Origin: DATFTF01 sp963825175 | GTDB taxonomy: Bacteria; Acidobacteriota; Thermoanaerobaculia; UBA5066; Gp7-AA6 | NCBI GenBank assembly: GCA_963825175.1 | Contig: CAWGSA010000002.1 | Location: 1,736,001 to 1,800,000 of the forward strand | Length of the DNA stretch: 64,000 bases | Direction of reading: 5' to 3' | Part shown: positions 1 through 8,679 of the stretch, piece by piece | How positions within the stretch are numbered: the stretch's first letter is position 1 | Layout of the letters: every line of letters begins with the position of its first letter | Made by a program: the position numbers and the translations under genes | The notes under the pieces: generated by a model | Told to the model about the DNA's origin: nothing | Seen by the model: only the letters and a program-made list of their open reading frames with translations | Databases searched by the model: none

Positions 1-355
1 CGAAAGCAAGACCGGCCGCCTGATCCGGGCCTCCCTCGGAGTCGGCGGTCTCCTCTCCTTCGCCCGGGAGGAAGATCTGGCGCGCCTGGACGCCTATGGC
101 CGCGCCGTGGGCCTGGCGTTCCAGATCAAGGACGATCTGCTCGACGTGGAGGCCGATGCGGGAGTCCTGGGAAAGGCCTCGCACAAGGACGCCGCGGCCG
201 GCAAGGCGACGTTCCCCTCAGTGCTCGGAGTGGAGCGCTCACGGGCGATGCTCGCGGAGACCATCGACTCCGCGATCACGGCGGCGGCGGCGCTGCCCGG
301 CGGCGGCGGCGCGCTTCCCGATCTGGCCCGTTTCGTCGGGCAGCGGAAGTCTTAG
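1..355 (+). CDS. ispA: Polyprenyl (farnesyl/geranylgeranyl) diphosphate synthase, C-terminal part
   Basis: This is the 3' end of a gene that begins before the window; the reading frame opens at base 2 and stops at 355. The visible 117 residues contain the second aspartate-rich motif of trans-isoprenyl diphosphate synthases (FQIKDDLLDVEAD), preceded by a helix rich in small residues and followed by a GKATFPSVLG segment typical of short-chain enzymes of the IspA type. The known reaction is sequential condensation of isopentenyl diphosphate with allylic diphosphates in the cytoplasm. In many bacteria this gene sits with xseB, dxs, tlyA and nadK; here tlyA and nadK follow after two dehydrogenase genes. 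Chain length cannot be judged because the first aspartate motif lies outside the window. Confidence 0.85.
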   Translation, partial: ESKTGRLIRASLGVGGLLSFAREEDLARLDAYGRAVGLAFQIKDDLLDVEADAGVLGKASHKDAAAGKATFPSVLGVERSRAMLAETIDSAITAAAALPGGGGALPDLARFVGQRKS

Positions 356-651
356 GAGAAGTGACCAGTGACGAGTGACAGGTGACGAGGTCGACGTCAG
401 CGGCGGATCGACCCGCCATTCGGACGGGGCGGATGCTCGATCCGGAGACGATCGGCCGACTCCTCTCGAGATCGGTCGGGGCCTTCGCCGGGGATCGCAG
501 GCCAGCCTCGTCGCAGCGAGTACCGCGCGCAGACCCGGCCGTCCGGGGCGAACACAGGATCGCGCTCGAACGCAGTGAACCGAGGTCTCGGAGGCATTTC
601 ACTTTGTATTCTAATATACTTTTAGTTGCAAAGTCACACGTGGCCTGAATC
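356..651. other. Intergenic spacer with heptamer array and AT-rich element
   Basis: No gene is seen. The spacer opens with four degenerate heptamers of the form GTGACNN (361-388) and ends in an AT-rich patch (606-633) unlike the GC-rich surroundings. The patch holds the imperfect dyad CTAATATACTTTTAG (611-625), which contains TATACT, a possible -10 hexamer for the downstream dehydrogenase; no good -35 hexamer is placed correctly for it. Confidence 0.5.
361..388. repeat. Degenerate 7-bp tandem array (GTGACNN x4)
   Basis: Four consecutive heptamers GTGACCA, GTGACGA, GTGACAG and GTGACGA. The same word in reverse complement (CACTCGT/CACTTGT) forms the array at 26568-26595. It belongs to a set of short degenerate tandem arrays found only in spacers of this window. 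Confidence 0.7.
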
Positions 652-1644
652 ATGAGAGCCTTCGTCCAGACGGCGGTCGGCGAGTTCTCCGAGCAGGACG
701 CGCCGCGGCCGCGGGCCGGCCCCGGCGAGGTGGTCCTGCGCGTCGAGGCCGCGGTGACCTGCGGCACGGACCTGAAGCTCCTCGACCGGGGGCATCCGAA
801 GATCCGTTTGCCGGTCACCATGGGGCACGAGGCCTGCGGCGAGGTCGTCGAGCTCGGGCCGGGAGTGGCCGGATTTCGCGTCGGCGAGCGGGTCGTGCCC
901 GGCGTCTCCGGACCGTGCGGGGCCTGCGGCGACTGCCTGGCGGGACGGTCGAACCTCTGTGCCTCGGCGCACGCCGACCGCACCTGGGGAGCCTTTGCCG
1001 AGTTTCTCCGCGTGCCCGCGGCGGTCGTGCGGTCGAATCTGCACGCCGTGCCGGCCGGCCTGGCTCCGGAAGTCGCGGCCTTTCTCGATCCTCTCGCCTC
1101 GGTGCTCCACGGCTGGAGCCGCCTGGCCCGCCGGGGCCCGCGTATCCTGATCTACGGCACGGGGGCGCTCGCGCTTCTCTGGGCCCAGGTCGCGCCCCTC
1201 CAGGGCATGCGCCCCCTGGTGGCGGGACGGCGGGCCGATCGCCTCCGCCTCGCCGAGACGCTCGGCGCGGAGACCCTCGACGTCTCCGCGGGCCTTCCCC
1301 AGGCTCTCGGCGTGGACGTCGCCATCGATTGCACCGGGCAGGAGAAGGTCTGGGAGCTCCTGCCGGACCTGGTCCGCCCGGGAGGCGAAGTCCTTCTCTT
1401 TGGAGGATGCGCGCCGGGGGCGCGAGTCTCCTTCGACGCCGCCCGCCTTCACTACTCCGAGATCTCGCTCGTGGGCTCCTTTCACTCGACACCGGAAGAC
1501 GCGCGCGCGGCGCTCGGTCTGCTCGCCGGAGGGAAGATCGGCGTGGAATCGATTCTGTCGGATCGCGGCCGCTTGCTGGACCTCCCGCGGTTCCTCGACG
1601 CGCAGCGGCGGGGCCTGGGGATCCGCTATGCAGTCCTTGCTTGA
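652..1644 (+). CDS. Zinc-dependent medium-chain dehydrogenase (first of a pair)
   Basis: A 330-residue protein of the medium-chain dehydrogenase/reductase superfamily. The N-terminal GroES-like fold carries the catalytic zinc site (Cys in the VTCGTD segment, GHE motif in TMGHEACGE) and the structural zinc loop CGACGDCLAGRSNLC with four cysteines. A Rossmann domain follows, with a divergent nucleotide-binding turn around ILIYGTGALALL. The start ATG at 652 gives a normal N-terminus (MRAFVQTAVGE). The next gene, another enzyme of the same family, begins within a few bases of its stop, so the two are probably co-transcribed and translationally coupled. Family members oxidise alcohols, polyols or threonine; the substrate cannot be read from the sequence. 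Confidence 0.85.
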   Translation: MRAFVQTAVGEFSEQDAPRPRAGPGEVVLRVEAAVTCGTDLKLLDRGHPKIRLPVTMGHEACGEVVELGPGVAGFRVGERVVPGVSGPCGACGDCLAGRSNLCASAHADRTWGAFAEFLRVPAAVVRSNLHAVPAGLAPEVAAFLDPLASVLHGWSRLARRGPRILIYGTGALALLWAQVAPLQGMRPLVAGRRADRLRLAETLGAETLDVSAGLPQALGVDVAIDCTGQEKVWELLPDLVRPGGEVLLFGGCAPGARVSFDAARLHYSEISLVGSFHSTPEDARAALGLLAGGKIGVESILSDRGRLLDLPRFLDAQRRGLGIRYAVLA

Positions 1645-1648
1645 GGCG

Positions 1649-2674
1649 ATGAAAGCGGTCGCCATGCAGCCGGATGGGTCCGTCGCGGTGATCGACGTCC
1701 CGATCCCCTCGATCGGTCCGGGAGACGCGCTGATGCGGCCGCGCGCGTCCGGGATCTGCGGGTCGGACCTGCTGGACTGGTACGTCGCGCGCAAGGCCGG
1801 GACCGTCCTCGGCCACGAAGTGGCCGGCGAGATCGTCGCGGTCGGTCCGGCGGTGACAGCCTTCGCGCCCGGCGATCGTATCGTTCCCCACCACCACGCC
1901 CCGTGCCTGTCCTGCGATCTGTGCCGCGCGGGACGCTTCGTGCACTGCGCGGCCTGGCGCTCGTCGGCCCTGGATCCGGGAGGGATGGCCGAGCTCGTGC
2001 GCGTTCCCGCCGGAAACCTCGAGCGCGACACATGGAAAGTCCCGGAGACTCTCTCGGACGAGGAAGCGAGCTGGACGGAACCTCTGGCGACCGTGGTGAA
2101 GGCCTTCGAGCGGGCCCGGTGGCAGGCCGGTCAGTCGATTCTCGTCATCGGCCTCGGCTCGGCGGGACAGATGGCCGTGCGCCTGGCGCGCGCGAGCGGG
2201 GCGTCGCGGATCGCCGGCACCGACCGGGTGGACTTTCGCATGGCCAAGGCGAGGGACGCGGGCGCGGAAACCTTCGACGTCCGCTCCGAGGCGCTGGCCG
2301 ACGGCGCGAACCGCCTTTCGGGCGGAAAGGGCTTCGACGTGGTCTTCGTCGGTCCGGGCAAGGGCGAGGTCATCCGAGCCGCCGCCGACGCGGTGGCTCC
2401 CGGAGGCGTCCTCCTGCTCTTCACCATGGCCGCCCCGGGCGAGCCGCTCACTCTCTCGCCGCACGATCTCTATTTCCGGGAGGTCAGCGTCGTTCCCTCC
2501 TATTCCTGTGGACCGGGCGACACCCGGGAGGCCCTGAGGCTGCTCGCCACCCGTGCCGTGGCCGTGGCGGATCTCGTCACGCATCGGTTCCCGATCGAGC
2601 GCGCGGTGGAAGCCTTCGCCCAGGCGCGTGACCCCGAGGGCTCGGTGAAGGTGATGCTGACGTTCGGGTCGTGA
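1649..2674 (+). CDS. Zinc-dependent medium-chain dehydrogenase (second of a pair)
   Basis: A 341-residue threonine/sorbitol-dehydrogenase-like protein. It has the catalytic zinc residues (GICGSD, LGHEVAGE), a structural zinc loop with cysteines in CLSCDLCRAGRFVHC, and a Rossmann turn (IGLGSAGQMA). I chose ATG 1649 (MKAVAMQ), four bases after the previous stop, because family members usually begin MKA or MRA; ATG 1628 in the same frame is an alternative that would overlap the upstream gene by 17 bases. Two adjacent non-identical enzymes of one family suggest linked steps on one substrate, or a heteromeric enzyme; this is inference. Heptamer repeats begin at the stop codon. Confidence 0.83.
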   Translation: MKAVAMQPDGSVAVIDVPIPSIGPGDALMRPRASGICGSDLLDWYVARKAGTVLGHEVAGEIVAVGPAVTAFAPGDRIVPHHHAPCLSCDLCRAGRFVHCAAWRSSALDPGGMAELVRVPAGNLERDTWKVPETLSDEEASWTEPLATVVKAFERARWQAGQSILVIGLGSAGQMAVRLARASGASRIAGTDRVDFRMAKARDAGAETFDVRSEALADGANRLSGGKGFDVVFVGPGKGEVIRAAADAVAPGGVLLLFTMAAPGEPLTLSPHDLYFREVSVVPSYSCGPGDTREALRLLATRAVAVADLVTHRFPIERAVEAFAQARDPEGSVKVMLTFGS

Positions 2675-2691
2675 GGCGTGAGGCGGAAGGC
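2671..2691. repeat. Degenerate 7-bp array, left arm (GTGAGGC)
   Basis: Units GTGAGGC, GTGAGGC and GGAAGGC run from the stop codon of the second dehydrogenase. The array at 2768-2802 carries the reverse-complement word, so the two arms could fold into a long stem enclosing the AT-rich palindrome at 2734-2749. Confidence 0.65.
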
Positions 2692-2733
2692 GACCGATGA
2701 GACTTCGGAGCCAACCCCGAGGATTATGCGCCA

Positions 2734-2749
2734 ACAATAAGTATATTGT
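2734..2749. promoter_or_regulatory. 16-bp palindrome ACAATA-AGTA-TATTGT
   Basis: A perfect 6-4-6 dyad in an AT-rich island upstream of tlyA. Near-identical dyads lie at 47954-47969 and 51157-51172, both in front of ADOP permease genes. It may be a regulator-binding site; the TATATT within it could also act as a -10 element. No cognate protein is identified. Confidence 0.45.
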
Positions 2750-2767
2750 GGGCTCTCTCGTGTCCGC

Positions 2768-2802
2768 CCTCACGCCTCACGCCTCACGCCTTACGCCTTA
2801 CG
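2768..2802. repeat. Degenerate 7-bp array, right arm (CCTCACG/CCTTACG x5)
   Basis: Three CCTCACG units followed by two CCTTACG units, ending four bases before the tlyA start codon. The word is the reverse complement of the array at 2671-2684, giving an inverted pair able to form a hairpin in the 5' leader of tlyA. Confidence 0.7.
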
Positions 2803-2806
2803 CGCC

Positions 2807-3559
2807 ATGAAATCCCGTCTCGACCTCGTGCTGGTCGCTCGGGGCCTCGCGCCGACGCGCGAGAAGGCCCAGGCGATGGTTCTTGCCGGGCTGGTCGAGG
2901 TGGCCGGACGGCGCGTCGACAAACCGGGGACCTCCGTCCCCGACGAGGCGCAGATCCGGGTGTCGGGCCCGGCCCATCCGTACGTCTCGCGAGGCGGGGT
3001 CAAGCTGGCCGCGGCGCTCGAGGCCTTCCAACTCGATCCTCGGGAACGGGTGTGCCTCGATGTCGGGGCCTCGACGGGCGGCTTCACCGACTGCCTTCTC
3101 CAGCGGGGGGCCCGCAGGGTCTATGCGGTCGACGTCGGTCACGGACAGATCGATGCAAAGCTGCGCGGCGATCCCCGCGTTGTCGTCATCGAGGGTGTCA
3201 ATGCCCGATACCTCGGTCGGCAGGACGTGCCGGAAATCTGTGAGCTTGCGGCCCTCGACCTCTCTTTCATTTCCGCGCGTCTCGTGCTTCCGGCGGTGGT
3301 CCCGCTCCTGCCCGCGGGCGCCCCGCTCGTCGTGCTCGTGAAACCTCAGTTCGAGGCGGGCCGTCGTGAAGTCCCGCGCGGCGGCGTGGTGCGTTCGGAA
3401 GAGGTCCACCGCCGCGTGGTGGAGGAGATCGAGTCCTTCGGACGCGGATTGGGGCTGGAGTCGGTCGGCTCCATTCCCTCGCCGATCCTGGGGGCCAGGG
3501 GAAATCGAGAGTTCCTCCTCCTCTTTCGCGTCGGGCCGGCCCCGCCGGACACAGGCTGA
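2807..3559 (+). CDS. tlyA: TlyA family rRNA (cytidine-2'-O)-methyltransferase
   Basis: A 250-residue protein with an N-terminal S4 RNA-binding domain (about residues 1-62; RLDLVLVARGLAPTREKAQ) and a C-terminal FtsJ-like methyltransferase domain. The linker YVSRGGVKL and the S-adenosylmethionine motif DVGASTGGFTD are diagnostic, and LVKPQFEAGR carries a conserved catalytic lysine. Known TlyA enzymes 2'-O-methylate cytidines of 16S and/or 23S rRNA and affect capreomycin sensitivity; older annotations call them hemolysins. Length is normal. The ATG at 2807 directly follows a heptamer array, with no clear ribosome-binding site. The gene is followed by nadK, a widespread pairing. Confidence 0.92.
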   Translation: MKSRLDLVLVARGLAPTREKAQAMVLAGLVEVAGRRVDKPGTSVPDEAQIRVSGPAHPYVSRGGVKLAAALEAFQLDPRERVCLDVGASTGGFTDCLLQRGARRVYAVDVGHGQIDAKLRGDPRVVVIEGVNARYLGRQDVPEICELAALDLSFISARLVLPAVVPLLPAGAPLVVLVKPQFEAGRREVPRGGVVRSEEVHRRVVEEIESFGRGLGLESVGSIPSPILGARGNREFLLLFRVGPAPPDTG

Positions 3560-3636
3560 TCCTCCCGACGGACCGTGGACCATCTCGCCGTCCGAAGAGG
3601 ATGCATCTGGGGTCAGAGGGCCGCATCTAGTGTAAA

Positions 3637-4530
3637 TTGAAGCGGATGAAGGGGTCGCGAGCGCGCAAGCGCCTGCGCTTTGCGCGGGTCGGATTGGTCG
3701 CCAAGGCGCTCGCGCCGGACGCGGTCAAGCTGACCGCTTCGCTGGAAAGGGCCCTCCAGCGGCGCGACGTCCGGGTGATCTTCGAGGAGGACACGGCAGC
3801 GGCTCTGGGCCATCGAGGCGGAGTGCGCCGCGATCGCATCGCGCGCGAATCCGATCTCGTGCTGGTCGTGGGCGGCGACGGCACGCTGCTTTCCGTCGCC
3901 CGCGAGGCGCCGCCGGCCACTCGCATTCTGGGCGTGAACGTGGGAGTGCTCGGTTTCCTTGCGGGCCTCTCTCGAGAGGAGGCGATCTCGCGATTGGACG
4001 AGGTCCTGGAGGGGCGGTTTCGCGAGGAGCGCCGCCGGCGCCTGGAGGTCCGGGTCTTCGAGGGCGCTCCCACCCGGACGATGCGCGCCTTGAACGACGC
4101 GGTCCTGTCCAAGGAGGCCATCGCCCGGATTTCCACGTTCTCGATCGCGATCGCCGGACGGCCCATCTCGCAATTCCGCGCCGACGGCGTCATCGTCTCG
4201 ACCCCGACCGGGTCGACCGCCTACAACCTCTCCGCGGGCGGTCCGATCCTGCACCCCGCGCTGCGCGCGATGGTCATCACCCCGATCTGCCCGCACACGC
4301 TCTCTCAGCGCCCTCTGGTGGTGCCGGCGGCGACCTCGATCGACTTGAGAGTGATCGATAGCGGCAGCCCCGAAGGGGTGCACTTGACGCTCGACGGACA
4401 GGCCGGATTCTCCATTCCAACCGGCTCCTGCGTACAGGTTCGGGAGAGCCCCTCGCCGGTGACGCTGCTGCGGCCGCCGGAGTCGGACCACTTCCACAAC
4501 CTGTCGGAGAAGCTCAACTGGGGCGTGTGA
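3637..4530 (+). CDS. nadK: NAD kinase
   Basis: A 297-residue ATP-NAD kinase, which phosphorylates NAD to NADP in the cytoplasm. The VVGGDGTLL motif (near residue 80) carries the catalytic GGDG, followed by NVGVLGFLAG, RADGVIVSTPTGSTAYNLSAGGP and a C-terminal LTLDGQ segment, the full set of family motifs. The frame opens with TTG at 3637, and an ATG three codons later (3646) is an equally good start. The gap to tlyA is 77 bases and the gap to the tamB-like gene is 31 bases, so the three genes are probably one transcript. Confidence 0.95.
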   Translation: MKRMKGSRARKRLRFARVGLVAKALAPDAVKLTASLERALQRRDVRVIFEEDTAAALGHRGGVRRDRIARESDLVLVVGGDGTLLSVAREAPPATRILGVNVGVLGFLAGLSREEAISRLDEVLEGRFREERRRRLEVRVFEGAPTRTMRALNDAVLSKEAIARISTFSIAIAGRPISQFRADGVIVSTPTGSTAYNLSAGGPILHPALRAMVITPICPHTLSQRPLVVPAATSIDLRVIDSGSPEGVHLTLDGQAGFSIPTGSCVQVRESPSPVTLLRPPESDHFHNLSEKLNWGV

Positions 4531-4561
4531 GGCTTTTCGGGGGGGCCGCGTTCGCGGACCG

Positions 4562-7500
4562 ATGGCGCGATTGATCCGGCCCACCGAAGGGGTTGCGGCG
4601 CACCGGCTCTCCACCCCGCGCTTGTACGGGATCCTTCTCCTGTTCCTGATCCTGGCCGGCTACGCCATCTGGAAGTCGGAGAGGTTTCAGAACCTGATCC
4701 AGGGCGTGTCCCAGGCGCGGCTGTCGGCGGCCCTGGGAGCGCCCGTGTCCTTCGAGACCGTGGATCTGCGGTTCCTGCCTCCCTCCGTGCGCCTGGCCAA
4801 CGTGCGCATCGGCAACGATCCCGCGCTCGGCCTGCCGCCCGATCGCCCTCTGCTCCAGGCCGAGGAGGTGACGATCGGGGGCGGCGTTTCGCTGGTGGGT
4901 CAGGAGCTGCGGCTGGGCCGGATCCGGGCGGTGCGCCCTTCCGTGCGCCTGGTGCAGACGGCGGACGGGCGTTTCAATCTCCCGCCCGGTCTCTCCGGGC
5001 CTTCCCGAGGAGGGTTGAAGGTCCACATCGGCTCGGTGCTGGTCCAGCAAGGGGTCCTGGAGTTCGAGGGAAGGAAGGCCGCGATCGACGGGCGCTTCGA
5101 CGATTTCGCCGCGGAGCTCATCGCGACGACGCGAGATCGGTACGACGGGCGGCTGCTGGTGCGGCGCGCCACGATCGTCCTTCCCAACGCCGAGCCGCTG
5201 GTGGCGGGCATCTCCGCCCGGTTCCGTCTGGACGTCGGACGGGGGCTCTCGATCGATGACCTTCGCCTGGCGGGTCCGTTCGGCCAGCTGCAGGCGTCGG
5301 GTGAGATCGAGAGCCTCGATCGCCCCCACGTCGCGCTCACCGCCTCCGGCAGCGTCGCGGTGGAGGAGATCGAGCGCCTCTTCCGCTCTCCGCTCGGGTT
5401 CTCCGGCCGGGCCAGCGTGCAGGCCTCGATCGACATTCCATTCGGCGGCGGCTTTCGCATCGCGGGAAAGGTCAAGAGCCCGCGCATGCGCAAGGAGCAG
5501 TTCGAGTTCGAAGACGTGACGGCCACCGTCGCGGCACGGCCGGAAGTCCTCTTCGCCCAGATCGAGCAGATCGGCTACGCAGGCGGCAAGGCCAGCGGAG
5601 TTCTCCGAATCGGGAACATCGTCGGAAAGCCTCAGCCGATGACGCTGCAGATCGACGGACGCGGAATCTCCGTCGAACGATTCTTCGGCGACATCGGATT
5701 GCGCGGCACCGGGCTCTCCGCGTCGGCCAACCTGCAGCTGGCCTTGCGGTGGGGCGAGGCGGGTCTCGAGCACGCCGATGGAGGAGGCGCGATCGAGATC
5801 GAGCCGGGCCCGGCCGCGTCACTGGTGCGGGGGCGGTTCGGCATGCCCACGGGGGGAGGAGGCCCCATCGCCGTTGTCAAAGGAAGAATGGGGCTCGAGG
5901 GCGTCACTCTGCGTTTTCCCCAGTCGACGCTCCATCTGGTGGGAGGGCTCAAGATCGGAAAGTGGCAACCCGACTTCGACGTGAACCTGACCTCGCGCGA
6001 CCTGACCGAGATCGATCACCTGTTCCAGAACTTCGTGGCGGCGACCGGCGGAAAGCCCGAGCCCCTGGGGCTGGCCGGATCGGGTCAGATTCAGGGCCAC
6101 GTCGCAGGCACGTGGGCCGATCCGGACGCGTCGGTGCAGGTGACGGCCGAGGGCGCCCGTTACGCCGGAGTGCTTTTCGGGAGCGTCCGCGGCACGGTCG
6201 AAATGCGGGACGGTTCCTTCTTCTTCCGGCCCCTTCGGGTCTACGACGGCGACGCCAGCCTTTCCCTGGAAGGGATGACGCGTTACCGCGTGGCCGCGGG
6301 CCAATCCCGTTTCGATCTCTCGATCGTGGCCCACCGCTATCCGCTTTCCCGCCTGCTCGAATACCTGGACCTTCATTTCCCGGTCGACGGGAACGTGACC
6401 GGCGCCTTTCCAGTCTCCGGAACGCCCGAGCAGCTGACCGGCGGAGGACCGGTGGAGCTGGCCGACGCGACGGTGTGGGGCGAAAAGGTGGCTCTGGTGC
6501 GCGGGACGGTTCGATTCACCCCCGGACGGTTCGCGCTCCAGGAGATGTCCGCCGAGATCGGCGGCGGCATGATTCGAGGCTCGGGATCGATCTCTCCCCA
6601 GTCGAAGACCTTCGAGGTTCGCGCGGCCGGCGACGCCATCGCGATCGAAAAGATCGAAGCCGCTCGCGCGCTGACCCACGACGTCTCAGGAAATGTTTCG
6701 TTTCAGCTTTCAGGCCAGGGATCGCTCGATCGCCCCGATCTGAAGTTTTCCGCTGCGCTCTCCCGGGCGCGTTTCTTCGGGCATCCGATTCCCGAGAGCT
6801 CCGACCCGAGAGTCGAGGCCACCGTGGCGCGGGGGGCGCTCGAGGGCTCCGTCGAAGTGTCTCCGCGCTGGAGCCTGCGCGCCCGGGGCGACCTGTTCGC
6901 AAGCCCTGCCAGGATCGCGTTCTCTCTCGATGCGTCCGACCTGGCCAGCCTTTTGACCTTCACGCCGGTCGAGCTCTCGCCCGGCCGGGGCGGCTCCCTC
7001 GCGGCCGAGGGCACCGTGACACTCCCGGCGCGGGCGGGCCAGCAGCCGGCCGGGGATTTTCGGATCACTCGCGCGCGCCTGGACCTCCCCGATCGGCCGG
7101 GCGTGCTCGCCACCTCCGGAACCGTGAGGCTTTCGCTGGCCGAGGGAAGGTTGACGCTCGACGAGTTTTCCGCGGTCGGAGAGGGAACGTCCGTGAAGAT
7201 CGGCGGTTCGGTCGACGTCGCGGGAACCGCCAATCGCCTGGCCTTGACCGCGCAGGGCACGGTGGACGCTTCGGCGCTGCAGCTGCTCGTGCCGGACGTG
7301 GACCTGCAGGGGCGGCTGCTCGTCGACGCCCGCGCCTCCGGCACCCTGCAACAACCGTCTCTGTCCGGCTCGGTGCGGATCGAGAACGGGAAATACCGGC
7401 TGTCGAACCTGGGACAGATCCTCGACGACGTCGACGCCAGCGTGACGTTCCACGAGTCGCGCGGAGACGTCGAGGGCCGCGCCAAGTTCGGCGGGGGTGA

Positions 7501-8506
7501 TCTCAATGCCGGCGGCAGCTTTTCCGTGGAGGGCTTCTCGCTCAAGGAGTTTCGGGTCTCCGTGCAGGGGCGCCACGTCCGTCTCCCTCAGTTCCAGGAC
7601 TTCCGCCTGATCGCCGACGCGGACCTGGTCGCCTCGGGCGGACCTTCCGGCAACACGATCCGCGGGCAGGTGGTCCTGCTGCGGGGGGCCTACTCCAAGG
7701 ACTTCGACATCACGCTTTCCGACTTGCTCGCGCGGAGCCGGCCGGCCGGCATGGTGGCGATCGAGCCCTGGAAGCAACGAACCAACCTCGAGGTGCGCAT
7801 CGTGTCGTCGGACTCGCTGGAGGTTCGCAACAACGTGGCCCGCCTGACCGGCACGGTCGACCTGATCGCCCGAGGGACGGTCGCCGAGCCGACCCTGCTC
7901 GGGCAGATCGTTCTCGACGAGGGAGGGCGTGTGACATTCCGCGACGTCCGCTACGACATCGAGTCGGGCACGGTGACGTTCGCCAACGCGCGCGGTTTCG
8001 CTCCCATTCTGGACATCCACGCGCGGGCCGAGGTCAAGGGCTACGACCTGGTCGTCAGCCTGGTGGGGACGTGGCCGCGGATCCAGACCAGCTTTTCTTC
8101 CGATCCGCCGCTGCCCGACGAGACGATCCTGGCCCTTCTGCTGACGGGAACCGCTCCGTCCAATCGAACCGAGGCGGACACCACCTCGTCGATCGTTTCG
8201 GTGGGGGCGGGCATCGCGGCGGGCGCGGTCACCGGCGGGATCACGCGAGGCACGCAGCGTATTCTGAAGCTGGAGCGTTTCGAGATCGACCCGGTCTTCA
8301 CCGGCGGCCAGCTGACGGACGTTCGGTCGACGATCGGCAAACAGATCACGCCCGACATCCTCTTTACCTATTCGCAGTCCTTCGAGACCTCCAAGCTCCC
8401 GATCTTTCAGCTCGAGTGGCGGGTCTCCAACACAGTGGTGGTGCGGGCCCAACGCGACGAGAACGGCATCTACCTCCTGGACGTGCGGCGCCGGCAGCGG
8501 TTCTGA
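4562..8506 (+). CDS. tamB: TamB-like translocation/assembly module protein (AsmA-like, DUF490)
   Basis: A 1314-residue protein with a short cytoplasmic N-terminus and one membrane anchor (about residues 21-38, LYGILLLFLILAGYAIW). A long periplasmic region of repeating beta-strands follows. The C-terminal part (roughly the last 330 residues: LSGSVRIENGKY, VARLTGTVDLIARG, DILFTYSQSF) matches the TamB/DUF490 module. Known TamB proteins are inner-membrane-anchored bridges that work with an Omp85 partner and are implicated in barrel insertion and phospholipid transport to the outer membrane. The next gene encodes an Omp85 protein, which supports the assignment. The length is typical. The alternative, a general AsmA-like protein, has the same predicted architecture. 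Confidence 0.88.
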   Translation: MARLIRPTEGVAAHRLSTPRLYGILLLFLILAGYAIWKSERFQNLIQGVSQARLSAALGAPVSFETVDLRFLPPSVRLANVRIGNDPALGLPPDRPLLQAEEVTIGGGVSLVGQELRLGRIRAVRPSVRLVQTADGRFNLPPGLSGPSRGGLKVHIGSVLVQQGVLEFEGRKAAIDGRFDDFAAELIATTRDRYDGRLLVRRATIVLPNAEPLVAGISARFRLDVGRGLSIDDLRLAGPFGQLQASGEIESLDRPHVALTASGSVAVEEIERLFRSPLGFSGRASVQASIDIPFGGGFRIAGKVKSPRMRKEQFEFEDVTATVAARPEVLFAQIEQIGYAGGKASGVLRIGNIVGKPQPMTLQIDGRGISVERFFGDIGLRGTGLSASANLQLALRWGEAGLEHADGGGAIEIEPGPAASLVRGRFGMPTGGGGPIAVVKGRMGLEGVTLRFPQSTLHLVGGLKIGKWQPDFDVNLTSRDLTEIDHLFQNFVAATGGKPEPLGLAGSGQIQGHVAGTWADPDASVQVTAEGARYAGVLFGSVRGTVEMRDGSFFFRPLRVYDGDASLSLEGMTRYRVAAGQSRFDLSIVAHRYPLSRLLEYLDLHFPVDGNVTGAFPVSGTPEQLTGGGPVELADATVWGEKVALVRGTVRFTPGRFALQEMSAEIGGGMIRGSGSISPQSKTFEVRAAGDAIAIEKIEAARALTHDVSGNVSFQLSGQGSLDRPDLKFSAALSRARFFGHPIPESSDPRVEATVARGALEGSVEVSPRWSLRARGDLFASPARIAFSLDASDLASLLTFTPVELSPGRGGSLAAEGTVTLPARAGQQPAGDFRITRARLDLPDRPGVLATSGTVRLSLAEGRLTLDEFSAVGEGTSVKIGGSVDVAGTANRLALTAQGTVDASALQLLVPDVDLQGRLLVDARASGTLQQPSLSGSVRIENGKYRLSNLGQILDDVDASVTFHESRGDVEGRAKFGGGDLNAGGSFSVEGFSLKEFRVSVQGRHVRLPQFQDFRLIADADLVASGGPSGNTIRGQVVLLRGAYSKDFDITLSDLLARSRPAGMVAIEPWKQRTNLEVRIVSSDSLEVRNNVARLTGTVDLIARGTVAEPTLLGQIVLDEGGRVTFRDVRYDIESGTVTFANARGFAPILDIHARAEVKGYDLVVSLVGTWPRIQTSFSSDPPLPDETILALLLTGTAPSNRTEADTTSSIVSVGAGIAAGAVTGGITRGTQRILKLERFEIDPVFTGGQLTDVRSTIGKQITPDILFTYSQSFETSKLPIFQLEWRVSNTVVVRAQRDENGIYLLDVRRRQRF

Positions 8507-8679
8507 GGAGAGCCGAGGGAACCGGATCCAGAGTGAAGAGGGGAGCGTCGATCGGTGCCAGCGCGCAATTGTCGTCAGCCGTTCCCGGAGCGGTTCGGGC
8601 CTGGAACGGGGGAGCCGGAGGGGAGATCAGTGATCGTGAAACGGAGCCCGCGGGCCATCCCCGCGCAGCCGGCCGCTTG

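Noticed and set aside
598..620. A sigma-70 promoter for the first dehydrogenase using TATACT (615-620)
   Set aside because: No acceptable -35 hexamer is found 16 to 18 bases upstream, so only the AT-rich element is reported.
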